From NCBI GenBank assembly GCA_963170055.1, contig CAUJGJ010000037.1, forward strand, positions 34,201 through 46,700: a DNA stretch of 12,500 nucleotides. The letters are read 5' to 3'. Shown in pieces: positions 1-8,665 of this stretch. Position numbers and translations under genes: made by a program. Positions within the stretch are counted from its first letter, which is position 1. Each line of letters opens with the position of its first letter. The stretch is from Halisarca cf. caerulea. Taxonomy: Eukaryota; Porifera; Demospongiae; Chondrillida; Halisarcidae. Under the pieces are notes generated by a model, which searched no databases, was not told the DNA's origin, and saw only the letters and a list, made by a program, of their open reading frames with translations.

Positions 1-149
1 AGAGGTTTGCTGTACATACATGTACGTACATCTTGTTCTACTCTTCAAAGTACTGTGTGTACATGTATAACCAAGCATGGGACCTCTGCACTCCAGCATA
101 CAATAGGTGCTGAATCAGACCGACAAGGGTCTGCACAGTACATACACTA

Positions 150-664
150 CAGTGGAGCCTCTCTATAGTGAGCCCTGGATGCAATGAACTCACCAATATA
201 ACAAACACAGAACTTAGAATGTACACCTATTTACTCTATTGTAAATGAACCCTGATGTAGTGAACACCCTGATGTAGGGAACGCCCTGATTTAGGGAACA
301 CCCTGATGTAGTGAACACCCCGGTGTAGTCAACACCCTGATGTAGTGAGCACCCTGATGTAGTGAACACCCTGATGTAGTCAACACTTGATGTAGTGAAC
401 ACCCTGATGTAGTGAACACCCTGATGTAGTCAATACCCTGATGTAGTGAGCACCCTGATGTAGTGAACACCCTGATGTAGTCAACACTTGATGTAGTGAA
501 CACCCTGATGTAGTGAACACCCTGATGTAGTGAACACCCTGATGTAGTGAATACCCTGGTGTAGTGAACACCCTGATGTAGGGAACAACCTGATCTAGTG
601 AACACCCTGATGTAGTGAACCTTTTCAGCAGTCCTGAGGGGGTTCATCATAGTCAGGTTTGCTG
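150..664. mobile_element. Small TA-flanked inverted-repeat DNA element (Tc1/mariner/pogo-like MITE) carrying a minisatellite
   Basis: The left end reads TA then CAGTGGAGCCTCTCTATAG, and the reverse complement of the right end reads TA then CAGCAAACCTGACTATGATG. The two ends align over about 28 bases with one gap, sharing CAG, CCT, CTAT, TGA and a CCC run. TA dinucleotides sit at 148-149 and 665-666, as expected for a TA target duplication of the Tc1/mariner/pogo superfamily, whose ends commonly begin with CAG. There is no transposase, so it would be a non-autonomous element. Most of the interior (246-615) is a 17-bp tandem array. The ends are degenerate, so the element is old or the match is partly fortuitous; I favour a real element because both boundaries carry CAG plus TA. 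Confidence 0.5.
246..615. repeat. 17-bp minisatellite, about 22 units
   Basis: The unit is TGAACACCCTGATGTAG, repeated from a shortened 15-bp first unit to 615. Two units are 16 bp (380-395 and 481-496) because they carry CTTG in place of CCCTG. Unit variants starting TCAAC, TGAGC and GGAAC recur in order, and units 6-11 (329-429) are repeated almost exactly by units 12-17 (430-530), giving a 101-bp higher-order period. Since 17 is not a multiple of 3, the minus strand is open with a 17-residue (51-base) peptide period; this is a by-product and not a gene. Confidence 0.95.
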
Positions 665-666
665 TA

Positions 667-1040
667 ATAAATTTAGAGTTCAAAAGTAATTACTGCAAAA
701 TGAAATACTGACATCAGTCCAGACATCAGGTGTGCTTGTGGTGGCACATGTTACCAGGACACCAAGGACAATCAATCCACACACTCTGGGGGCAATACAG
801 GTCTCAGCAGTAACTCCTTTAAAGGGCAAACTAAACTTATAGTATGATACCATACACATCCCGCCCACATTCCGACCCGATATCACTTATGAAAATGTGC
901 TTACATACTGCATAGGTTAGATGCTAGGCACTGGGATAGATTCCTGCAGCCATACATTGCACTGTTGCAAAATGCAGCCATACTGCTGTGCAGTACGTTA
1001 TCAAAACGCATGAAGTCCACAAGGGCAGTGCCCACATCAC
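667..1040. other. Unique DNA, no supported gene
   Basis: This stretch is mixed-composition sequence without tandem repeats. On the minus strand around 830-860 there is a short open segment containing SYYKF, reminiscent of the C-terminal blade of WIPI/WDR45 proteins. The residues before it do not match well (MCMV where ICADG would be expected) and no good acceptor site is visible, so I do not call an exon. Confidence 0.4.
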
Positions 1041-1170
1041 CTGACAGATGTCCATTGGTGGTGGTGACTCATGTCTACCATAATAGGGCAGAAACCTTTG
1101 ACAGGCACAGTTGCTATGACACCAAAAGCGCCAAAAAGGTCAGCAACCTCCAATAGCCCATCACCATCCC
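1041..1170 (-). CDS. Candidate internal exon, product unrecognised
   Basis: The 130-base segment is open on the minus strand between a possible acceptor (…GTGTAG at 1171-1176) and a good donor (CTGTCAG|GTGATG, exon end at 1041). The peptide has ordinary protein composition, with a hydrophobic stretch LFGAFGVIATVPVKGF followed by a histidine triplet (MSHHHQW). It would enter with two bases of a split codon and leave in phase 2. The acceptor lacks a strong pyrimidine tract. I recognise no family. It may belong to the same minus-strand transcript as the exons at 9.9-10.9 kb, but nothing joins them directly. Confidence 0.25.
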
Positions 1171-1597
1171 CTACACCCGCCCACACACAGATCAATCTAC
1201 ATACTCAAGTATACACAAATATTATGACTTCATGTGGCTATACATGAGGCAAACGGTGCAGACTGCAAAGCAGCAGAATTACACAAGAAGTCTTCAACAG
1301 CTCACACTAGGTGTGTGGAGCAATGAAGGTTATCAGGCAGGAAGGAGGTGATTGCAGCGAGGACTAGCTCACAGGGAAGACATTAAGAGACAGGAAATTG
1401 CTAATAGAAAGAGATTCTAGGGACCTGAGACCATTCACACAGGGAGACACTTAGTAAGGCAGGGGTTAGCCATATTCTAAGAAAAAGGCTCAGATCCACT
1501 TGGTGGCTTCAAATTGTGCATAGATACTCCCACATCCGTACAACATTCTTAGCTGGAAATTTGAAAGACTCTACAGGATCTGAGAGTAACAAACTTA
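1171..1597. other. Unique DNA, no supported gene
   Basis: Purine-rich, mixed-sequence DNA with stop codons in every frame. I see no exon with credible splice signals, no repeat array and no RNA gene. Confidence 0.4.
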
Positions 1598-1719
<122 letters not shown>

Positions 1720-2489
1720 CCTTCGGTTCCTGCAGCAAATTGAACATCACCTCATTCCACTTACTATAAACAGATTTCACCCTCAAAGTGCAGGTGAGTG
1801 GACTCACAAACACACCACAGCCTACACAAACAGATAGCGGCCTCTATTGTAGAGGTGGGTGGGATGGGTGAGGTACCCCCTCTAACAGATTTACAAGATA
1901 ATTAATGCACTAAAAGAATCAATTGACACAGATATCACTAGTATTAATGATTGTAATCAACACTACACACAACACCACTTGGGATTCAGTATTAGCTGCT
2001 ACAGTTAACAAAGAGACCGGGGTAACCCGGGTCACTTGAAAACTCCTACAAATTCCCTTTGATCGTGTAAGAGGGTGGATTAAAATACAACTGCTTCCAA
2101 CACAGTCACGGGCAGTTACAGACTGGAACTTAGGAATCCATCAAAAGACAGTTCTTCACTGCACACTGAGCAAACCCACGCAAAGCGACCGTTTGCCTTA
2201 GCTTGCACACACGTGCACATGGCCTGAGGGTGAACTTGTACGTTTTTGGAAGCAGAAATAACACACACAGTCATCACACAAGTAAGGATGCTTGCACAAT
2301 GCATACTGTACACGTACTGCACGTATCACACAAGCAGAGGCATATGCACAGCTACCACACAACCACAGAAAAGTACATACAGCAACTGCACACACAGACA
2401 CATGAACATGCACAAGTACCAAATATACTGAGATACATATGTACATGTATGCCCACTACACAAGTAGGCATGTATAGACTGCAAGTACA
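1720..2489. other. Mostly unique, CA-rich DNA, no supported gene
   Basis: The stretch becomes rich in ACACA and CAGCAC-type words towards 2400. Short ORFs on both strands are histidine/threonine- or cysteine/valine-rich, which reflects the CA/TG bias. I see no convincing exon or structured RNA. Confidence 0.4.
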
Positions 2490-2625
2490 TATGTATGTAT
2501 GTATGTATGTACAGGTGTATGTACTGTATGTACAGGTGTATGTACTGTATGTACAGGTGTATGTACTGTATGTACAGGTGTATGTACAGGTGTATGTACT
2601 GTATGTACAGGTGTATGTACTGTAT
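2490..2625. repeat. 21-bp minisatellite, about 6 units
   Basis: ACAGGTGTATGTACTGTATGT is repeated as a 21-base unit, with ACAGG at 2511, 2532, 2553, 2574, 2586 and 2607. The fifth step is only 12 bases, an internal deletion. A short (GTAT)n run at about 2490-2510 leads into the array. The period is a multiple of three, which explains the repetitive open frames (YRCMYCM type) on both strands. Confidence 0.93.
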
Positions 2626-2696
2626 GCGAAAAGCCACACAAGTAGAAACACACACACATGAACACCACACAAACAGGAATCACATCCAAGTACAGA

Positions 2697-3490
<794 letters not shown>

Positions 3491-3635
3491 GATTTCCAGT
3501 ACAGCCCTCCCCCATCTCAAGCCACAGGTTTGCACACACTTTGCATACATGGTCAGTTCACGCAGCTCACAGCAATGAAGCATGCTTACAATGATGACCT
3601 TTCAATGGACCAAGTGATGTGGTCTCTGAAGACAG
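3491..3635 (+). CDS. Candidate exon, product unrecognised
   Basis: A strong acceptor (CTTCATTTTTCAG|G, exon start 3491) is followed by 145 open bases and a donor-like AAGACAG|GTGTAC. If the donor is not used, the frame continues to a TAA at 3680-3682, making this a terminal exon. The peptide looks natural: it starts DFQYSPPPSQATGL, continues with HTLCIHGQFTQLTAMKHAY and ends SMDQVMWSLKTG, the second half probably helical. I recognise no family. It runs opposite to the other exon candidates, so it would belong to a different or interleaved gene. Confidence 0.35.
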
Positions 3636-3852
3636 GTGTACTTCAGGCAGAAGTGTATGGACTTTGTGGACATGGTTCATAATGTTAGTGCACAGGGACT
3701 ATACTATAGTTATGAGGTACTCATAAGTTTGGGGGGCCTTTAAGACCGGTTTCAGTACACCAAGAACTGCAACATTTCATGCTGTACTCTACAGTACTGT
3801 ACGTGGAAGTCTGTAATCACAGAGAAGTAGTTGTGATACGACCTCAAGATAC

Positions 3853-3942
3853 ACCCACTTGCAGTCTGAGGAGACCAAACACACCCACCTGCAGTCTGAG
3901 GAGACCAAACACGCCCACTTGCACGCTGAGGAGACCAAACAC
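3853..3942. repeat. 30-bp tandem triplicate
   Basis: Three copies of a 30-base unit start at 3853, 3883 and 3913, each ending with the block GAGGAGACCAAACAC. The copies differ at a few positions (ACTT/ACCT; CAGTCT/CACGCT). The period is a multiple of three, which keeps both strands open (CSLRRPNTP-type peptide); I do not consider this coding. Confidence 0.93.
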
Positions 3943-3976
3943 ACCTGAAACACAATCTTCATGATGCAAAGCTGTT

Positions 3977-4189
3977 ACTGAAGGTGATGCAAGTTTATTA
4001 CATATTTCTGTCAGTTTGACACACACCGAAAACCCACCCACCACATCTTGAAATCAAAGCTGGAAATGACATCACCAATAACCAGTCGATTTCATCTGGA
4101 CTGATCTAACGGGTGAGTTCATCATTTCTACTTCCCCAAAAAAAAAGGTTCTCCGTTTCTACTTCCAACAGACTCCAGTGATTTTACAC
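3977..4189. other. Unique DNA, no supported gene
   Basis: Mixed sequence with an A9 run near 4138-4146. Nothing else stands out. Confidence 0.35.
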
Positions 4190-4299
4190 CTGCTAACAGA
4201 TAAAGAGTGACCTGTCTCCCAAGTGGCCCAGTTATCTCACATACATCTGGTCCATCACGCCTCCAGTAATTCAGTACAGATAACCCATTAGGGATTCTC
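4190..4299 (-). CDS. Candidate internal exon, product unrecognised
   Basis: Minus-strand acceptor CACCTTCTATAG|G (exon start 4299) and donor GTTAGCAG|GTGTAA (exon end 4190) bound a 110-base segment with one base of a split codon at each end and 36 whole codons between. The peptide reads naturally: RIPNGLSVLNYWRRDGPDVC, then EITGPLGRQVTLYLLA. It combines a charged tryptophan-containing segment with a short hydrophobic strand or helix. I cannot place it in a family. Both splice sites are better than random, which makes it one of the more believable exons here. Confidence 0.4.
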
Positions 4300-4977
4300 C
4301 TATAGAAGGTGCTTGTGCTATGGCAATACATAATGAAGTATGTAAATATTATCATACAGCGATATCATATCGAGGATTGAAAAGCTTGCATTCCTGAGAA
4401 GTGCATCCAGCACAGTGATTGAAGAAGAAACCCTTACAGATGGACAAACTCATACCTGCCCACACACACACAGGTGCTGACCTTACAGGCCAATGCCGCG
4501 GAAGGTCACTCAGCATACCACAAGTGGAGCAGAAGTTCAATTGGAGAATATGGACAAATTAAACACCTGATGAGAAATCACTACAAGGGTAGCACAGGTA
4601 CTAAAGCTCTCTGTAGTCTGGTTGTCTGTAGAGTGCAAATTCTTAAGAGAGAGAGAAATGTTTGGACAGCCTCGGGGTACCACAGGGGTACCTGCCATCT
4701 TTCACCTCATAACAAACACACACAGAGAGACTACCCTCCACTGCTGAGTGCCTCTATACAGTGAACATAACAGTGCAAACAGCTACAGTACTGCATTTGA
4801 TCCTGCACGAGGGTTTGGAAAATTGACGTATAATAACCAATCCATTTCACACTCATACTGGCATGTACATACGCAGCATAATGGGTTGAAAATTAGAAAA
4901 AAATTGTGGTAATTTAACATATTAAATAAACACCACTAATTGTTTGTAGGTAAGGCCATTGGCTCAAACAAACCAAG
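4300..4977. other. Unique DNA with weak exon-like segments
   Basis: On the minus strand at about 4450-4540 a short frame contains NFCSTCGMLSDLP, a CxxC pair that loosely recalls the N-terminal zinc ribbon of small RNA polymerase I subunits; donors CCT|GTAAGG and GCAG|GTATGA follow it. The opposite strand is also open (4474-4764). The evidence is too thin to call either. The end of the stretch is AT-rich with TTAAATAAAC near 4921. Confidence 0.3.
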
Positions 4978-4989
4978 ATGACCTCTAGT

Positions 4990-5170
4990 ACCTATGTATG
5001 TACATACATATGTATGTACTGTACGTATGTACGTATGTACTGTATGTATGTACTCAACAGTAGTATGTATGTACATATGTACTGTATGTACGTAGGTACT
5101 GTATGTATGTATGTATGTACTGTATGTACATATAATACTGTATGCACATATGTACGTATGTATGTAGATT
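4990..5170. repeat. TATG/GTAC palindrome-rich simple repeat
   Basis: Irregular runs of GTATGTAC, GTACATAC and TACTGTAC with many short perfect palindromes built on GTAC. There is no single period. The overlapping tyrosine/methionine/cysteine-rich ORFs are artefacts. Confidence 0.9.
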
Positions 5171-5350
5171 GCAAGAGTACTGATGAAGATTTACTTGCAT
5201 ACATACACGTTCACTAACACAATGTCATACCATTGAGCAGAATAGGAAATGGTGAATTGTTTTTGTGTGAGAAATATGCTACAACTTTCAAAAATGAGAG
5301 ACATTATGCGTAGGTTTTAGCTACCTACAAATACTGACTGCCAAGGAACC

Positions 5351-5490
5351 TGGTCACACACGTACATATGTACGTATGTACATAAGCAAGTGCAGTGGTC
5401 TCACAAAATACAGTAAGATCACGATACACATGTACATACATACGTATGTACATACAGCAGTACTGCAGCAACACATGTACATATGTGGCG
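5351..5490. repeat. TATG/GTAC-rich patch with an isolated 33-bp unit
   Basis: Contains ACGTACATATGTACGTATGT and similar words. At about 5454-5486 there is one stand-alone copy of the unit that forms the array at 5731-5990 (CAGCAGTACTGCAGCAACAC followed by ATGTACATATG), about 250 bases upstream of it. Confidence 0.8.
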
Positions 5491-5584
5491 TATAGCTAAC
5501 CTGTGACCCAGTGATTGTAGTGTGTTGCATGTACATTTTTGTTGTATGAGTTATTCTTCTTTATGTCGTGCCTAGTATTATTTG

Positions 5585-5680
5585 TATCGTCACGTGATCT
5601 TTGTACTTACGCACTGTAACCACGCATGCGCAGTGAATAACCACGTGTAGTTTTCCAGTGTCTAGTGCGGACCCGCTATT
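5585..5680. promoter_or_regulatory. Possible CpG-richer regulatory patch (E-box and NRF1-like sites)
   Basis: Within about 100 bases there are TCACGTGA (5590-5597, a palindromic E-box of the USF/MITF/TFEB type), CACGCATGCGCAG (5621-5633, close to the NRF1 palindrome) and a second CACGTG (5642-5647). CpG is locally denser than in the surrounding sequence. This is a common layout of TATA-less animal promoters. No start site or adjacent coding exon is visible, so it is only a candidate. Confidence 0.25.
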
Positions 5681-5730
5681 TTGGTGTCTTGTTACTGTGA
5701 GGAGTTTCTATTGTTCATTGATATTGTGAG

Positions 5731-5990
5731 CAGTATTACGGCAACATATGTACATACATACATACAGCGGTACTGCGGCAACACATGTACATACATATGT
5801 ATACACAGTAGTACTGCAGCAACACATGTACATACGTACAGCAGTATTACGGCAACACAAGTACATACGTACAGTAGTACTGCGGCTACACACATACATA
5901 TGTACAGCAGTACTGTGGCAACACACGTACATATGTACAGTAGTACTGCAGATACATATGTACATACGTATGTACAGTAGTATTTAGCAA
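5731..5990. repeat. 33-bp minisatellite, about 8 units
   Basis: Units start at 5731, 5765, 5806, 5839, 5872, 5905, 5938 and 5975, so the basic spacing is 33 with some units of 34, 37 and 41. Each begins CAGYAGTAYTGCGGCAACAC and continues with a GTACATA-type block of variable length. The length variation lies in that palindromic block. The 33-base period gives 11-residue peptide repeats on both strands, which I reject as coding. Confidence 0.93.
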
Positions 5991-6110
5991 CACTAACACA
6001 CAGTACAGAAGACAACACTCACATATGTATGTATGTACATGGGTCAGTTCTCACACGTACAGTGCACAATAGCTGGAACACAGGCGGATACAGTATGTAC
6101 ATCACCAACA

Positions 6111-6153
6111 ATACATACATATGTATGTATGTATGTACATACATACATACATA
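6111..6153. repeat. Overlapping perfect palindromes of 20 and 34 bp
   Basis: Positions 6120-6153 are a perfect 34-bp palindrome of (TATG)n then (CATA)n centred on GTAC. It overlaps a 20-bp palindrome at 6111-6130 centred on CATATG. Both could extrude as hairpins. Confidence 0.9.
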
Positions 6154-6252
6154 CGAAAACAGGCTCTGTGTGGGACCTCTCCAGCATGCCTGCAATTCAT
6201 ACTACAAATGTTGGAATTAATACAAACACTGATGCAATATGCGCGTGTGAAT

Positions 6253-6428
6253 GTGGACAGGTGGGAGCAGTAACAATATCTGTGCTACGTTTACACACAC
6301 AGATACACAGGCAGGCATTGTATGTATATTTGACATATGTAAACCATGTACATACGTACTATACATTCCCATACATGTGAACTTGGGATGTAGGACATGT
6401 GGGAAAAGTAACAATATCTCTGCTACAT
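6253..6428. repeat. Direct repeat pair (about 6253-6290 and 6392-6428)
   Basis: Both copies contain GGACA, then GTGGGA, AGTAACAATATCT and TGCTAC, with a few substitutions, at a spacing of about 139 bases. The sequence between them is not repeated, so this is a partial duplication. Confidence 0.8.
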
Positions 6429-6475
6429 ATACTGTAAGTATGTTGTACAACACACCTACACACTTACATACATAT

Positions 6476-6629
6476 ACGTAGGTGTATCTACATGCCTACA
6501 TGAGGTGTACAGACATGCTTACATGAGGTGTACAGACATGCTTCCATGAGGTGTAACAACATACTTACATGAGGTGTACCGACACACTCACATGAGGTGT
6601 ACTGACATACTCACATGAGGTGTACCGAC
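6476..6629. repeat. 23-bp minisatellite, about 6-7 units
   Basis: CATGAGGTGTACAGACATGC plus three bases is repeated, with CATGAGGTG at 6499, 6522, 6545, 6568, 6591 and 6614, exactly 23 bases apart. A degenerate copy precedes it. Later units change ACAG to ACCG or ACTG. Confidence 0.96.
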
Positions 6630-6824
6630 ATACTTACTGTACAGTAGGCTGGTGTAATAGGGAGATGCATACTTACTGTACAGTAGGCTGGTGCAATAGG
6701 GAGATGCATACTTACTGTACAGTAGGCTGGTGCAATAGGGAGATGCATACATACTGTACAGTAGGCTGGTGTAATAGGGGGATGCATACTTACTGTACAG
6801 TAGGCTGGTGCAATAGGGGAATGC
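6630..6824. repeat. 39-bp minisatellite, 5 units
   Basis: Units start at 6630, 6669, 6708, 6747 and 6786, exactly 39 bases apart. Each starts ATACTTACTGTACAGTAGGC and ends GATGC. Each contains the 12-bp palindrome TACTGTACAGTA. The array directly abuts the 23-bp array and shares ATACTTAC with its last unit. The 39-base period is divisible by three, giving 13-residue repeats (HTYCTVGWCNR) in an open frame; this is not evidence of a gene. Confidence 0.96.
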
Positions 6825-7213
6825 ACACATATGATACAGCACTACATTCCAATGCATGCATGCAAGGCTCCATTTGAGAAGGGTTCCTGCTCGGCAGAAT
6901 CTTGACAATGCAATTGTTGAGGGAAGTGGATTCTACCGACCACACAAAGCTGAAGGGAACTCGCTTGCATACAGTTGGAGAGAATGTTGCTACATACCAA
7001 TCAAAGGGAATTTCCTAGGGACACCATGTGTGTACGTATGTACAACAACATACACAGATAGGGGCTTTAGTGATGGGAAAACTGTACGTGGGGATATAAA
7101 TCCTCCAGGGGCACAATGGTGGGAATTTTCTAGGGACACAGCTGATGGGGAATATGTAGGGATACAATCAACTGAATTGGTGTGTTAAAGTTTATCAAGG
7201 TCAAGCATCTAAC
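6825..7213. other. Mostly unique DNA, no supported gene
   Basis: A plus-strand frame of 110 codons (6856-7188) is open and fairly protein-like at its end (GAQWWEFSRDTADGEY), but the same stretch contains a short repeated motif GGGAATTTYCTAGGGACA at about 7008 and 7122, with a looser third copy at 7147. The open frame may simply ride on that repeat, and I see no supporting splice sites. Confidence 0.35.
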
Positions 7214-7278
7214 CTGGACAAGACCAAACAAAATTTCACTTCTCTTTTCACTAATTAATTTCCAAGAATCCCTCATCT
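7214..7278 (-). CDS. Candidate small exon, helical peptide, product unrecognised
   Basis: Donor TTGTCCAG|GTTAGA places the exon end at 7214. Upstream the frame is open back to about 7357, but the first usable AG after the pyrimidine-rich TGTCTCTCATATCTGCTAATG tract lies at 7279-7280, giving an exon of about 65 bases. The peptide MRDSWKLISEKRSEILFGLV is charged and helical. The frame upstream (SVYMSLISANEE) is equally protein-like, so the exon may start further out with a site I cannot see. No family recognised. Confidence 0.35.
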
Positions 7279-7406
7279 CTTCATTAGCAGATATGAGAGA
7301 CATGTACACAGATTTCATACAAGTCACATCAACATTGAGTATTGGAGGGTGGGGTTAGTGACAGGGAGGGTGGGTCTAGAGTGATGGGGGAGGGGCTAGT
7401 ATGATG

Positions 7407-7408
<2 letters not shown>

Positions 7409-7459
<51 letters not shown>

Positions 7460-7505
7460 CGTGCGTGCATGTGCGCGCGCGCGTGTGTGTGTGTGTGTGT
7501 GTGTA

Positions 7506-7550
<45 letters not shown>
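7409..7550. repeat. (GT)n microsatellite with a GC-rich alternating core
   Basis: About 142 bases of GT repeat. At 7456-7483 the repeat passes through GTGCGTGCGTGCGTGCATGT and then GCGCGCGCGC. The whole tract alternates purine and pyrimidine, the arrangement that most readily adopts Z-DNA, with the CG core the strongest part. Confidence 0.97.
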
Positions 7551-8253
7551 ATCTACACACATGTGTACCATATGCCTTTGGAAGCCCTGTAAAGTAGCCT
7601 GCACTGGGTAAGTGGCTTCAACTTTATATAATACAATTCATATTCAAATGTAAGTGTGCCTGTTGACAAACCATCCTTGGCAGGTCCCAAAGAGCCATCT
7701 CCCTCTCGAAGAGGATACTGCTGCTAATATGAATCGCTAATTAAGACCACAGACAAGTGCACTAAAGACCAGACTCAAGTGAGCAGAGAGGAACCTTCAC
7801 AAAGGTCATGCAGCAATCCAGTCACCTTACTGAAATAACCACTTACAAATAAGTGGAACATAAAGAAGCTGTACAAACGTACGCAGAGTGTATATGTGCT
7901 AGCTACAACAGCTTCCCACACGGTAGCTACAACAGCTTCCCAATACATCATCTGCAGTGCCAGCTACAAGGGTGACAGCAATGTACAAGCCTGGCTGTGC
8001 TGTGCAAGAAAAACCCCTTCACTACCACAAAAAGTGCTGAATTGACGAGTTTTGAGGAATGAGAACTCTGGTTACTGCATGGAAGTAGCAATGAGTGAAA
8101 TTAGAAACGAAGTTCCAATTCAATGACATCACAACCACAGGGCAAAACAATATCTCATTGGTCATGCTCCAGCCAAGGGCCTCAACATCAATGCAGCCAC
8201 AAGATCACATATCACTCCAGGTGACCTTGCAGAGAGTGTACTCTACTGCTTAC
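7551..8253. other. Unique DNA, no supported gene
   Basis: Mixed sequence. The only internal repeat is TAGCTACAACAGCTTCCCA at 7900-7918 and again at 7924-7942 (24-base spacing). Short open segments exist on both strands, but none has a convincing pair of splice sites. Confidence 0.4.
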
Positions 8254-8302
8254 CGTGCACAAGCTGTAACATGACACGATCCAATAGGGCCGCATCTGGC
8301 TG
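8254..8302 (-). CDS. Candidate micro-exon, product unrecognised
   Basis: Minus-strand acceptor TTTATCATGCAG|C (exon start 8302) and strong donor CACG|GTAAGC (exon end 8254) enclose 49 bases. In the first frame the peptide is QPDAALLDRVMLQLVH, a typical amphipathic helix, entering in phase 0 and leaving in phase 1. The other two frames are also open over this short length, so the frame is uncertain. It may belong to the same transcript as the exons at 9.9-10.9 kb. Confidence 0.3.
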
Positions 8303-8528
8303 CTGCATGATAAATCACTTTGAGGGACATTCCAGGCAATGGTGCCATTTATAGTACCTCAATTACCACCAGTTTCTTAATGCAAAGGAGGTCACATGAA
8401 TAATGATGTGATTGTCTTCAGGTAATGACAAATATACCTGTAAGGTCACATGTGCTCTTATTAGTGAACAGTGGAAGCCATACAGATGCTGTACGTACTT
8501 GATTAAGGGAATTGTCTAGAGCAGTTAA
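8303..8528. other. Unique DNA, nothing recognised
   Basis: No array, RNA gene or credible exon. A minus-strand donor-like CTTACAG|GTATAT lies near 8440 without a convincing exon before it. Confidence 0.35.
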
Positions 8529-8665
8529 CTGTCTATAACAGCCAAATATTAAGCAGCCATCTGTCTATAGCAGCCACATAGCTGTCTATAACAGCCAAGT
8601 GCAGACAATGGTCAACTGTCAATAGTAGTTACCTGTCAATAGTAGTCACCTGTCAACAACAACCA
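8529..8665. repeat. Degenerate tandem repeat of CTGTCTATARCAGCCA type
   Basis: CTGTCTATAACAGCCA-like motifs start at 8529, 8561, 8582, 8615, 8633 and 8650, with spacing from 17 to 33 bases; the later copies read CTGTCAATAGTAGT. The motif loosely resembles the end of the element at 150-664 (CTCTCTATAGTGAGCC), so this may be the worn interior of a similar element. I could not find its ends. Confidence 0.65.

Noticed and set aside
246..615. CRISPR-like array
   Set aside because: The repeats are adjacent without unique spacers, and the genome is eukaryotic in character.
291..683. 130-codon minus-strand ORF with repeated HYIRVFTTSGCSLHQGV-type peptide
   Set aside because: It is the translation of the 17-bp minisatellite; several frames are open because 17 units of three bases restore the frame every 51 bases.
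830..886. Minus-strand SYYKF segment as the last exon of a WIPI/WDR45 gene
   Set aside because: The residues before SYYKF do not match, one residue is missing in the alignment, and no acceptor with a pyrimidine tract is visible.
4450..4540. Minus-strand NFCSTCGMLSDLP frame as a zinc ribbon of a small RNA polymerase I subunit
   Set aside because: There is only one CxxC pair, the peptide is short, the opposite strand is also open, and the similarity is from memory and weak.
5681..6018. ORFs with 11-residue repeats on both strands over the 33-bp array
   Set aside because: The period is a multiple of three, so any stop-free unit keeps frames open; unit length changes of 1 and 4 bases would break a real reading frame.
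6588..6908. 13-residue repeat ORFs on both strands
   Set aside because: These are translations of the 39-bp array with no start context or flanking coding sequence.
6856..7188. 110-codon plus-strand ORF with GAQWWEFSRDTADGEY
   Set aside because: It has no credible splice sites, and part of it coincides with the repeated GGGAATTTYCTAGGGACA motif; it remains possible but unsupported.
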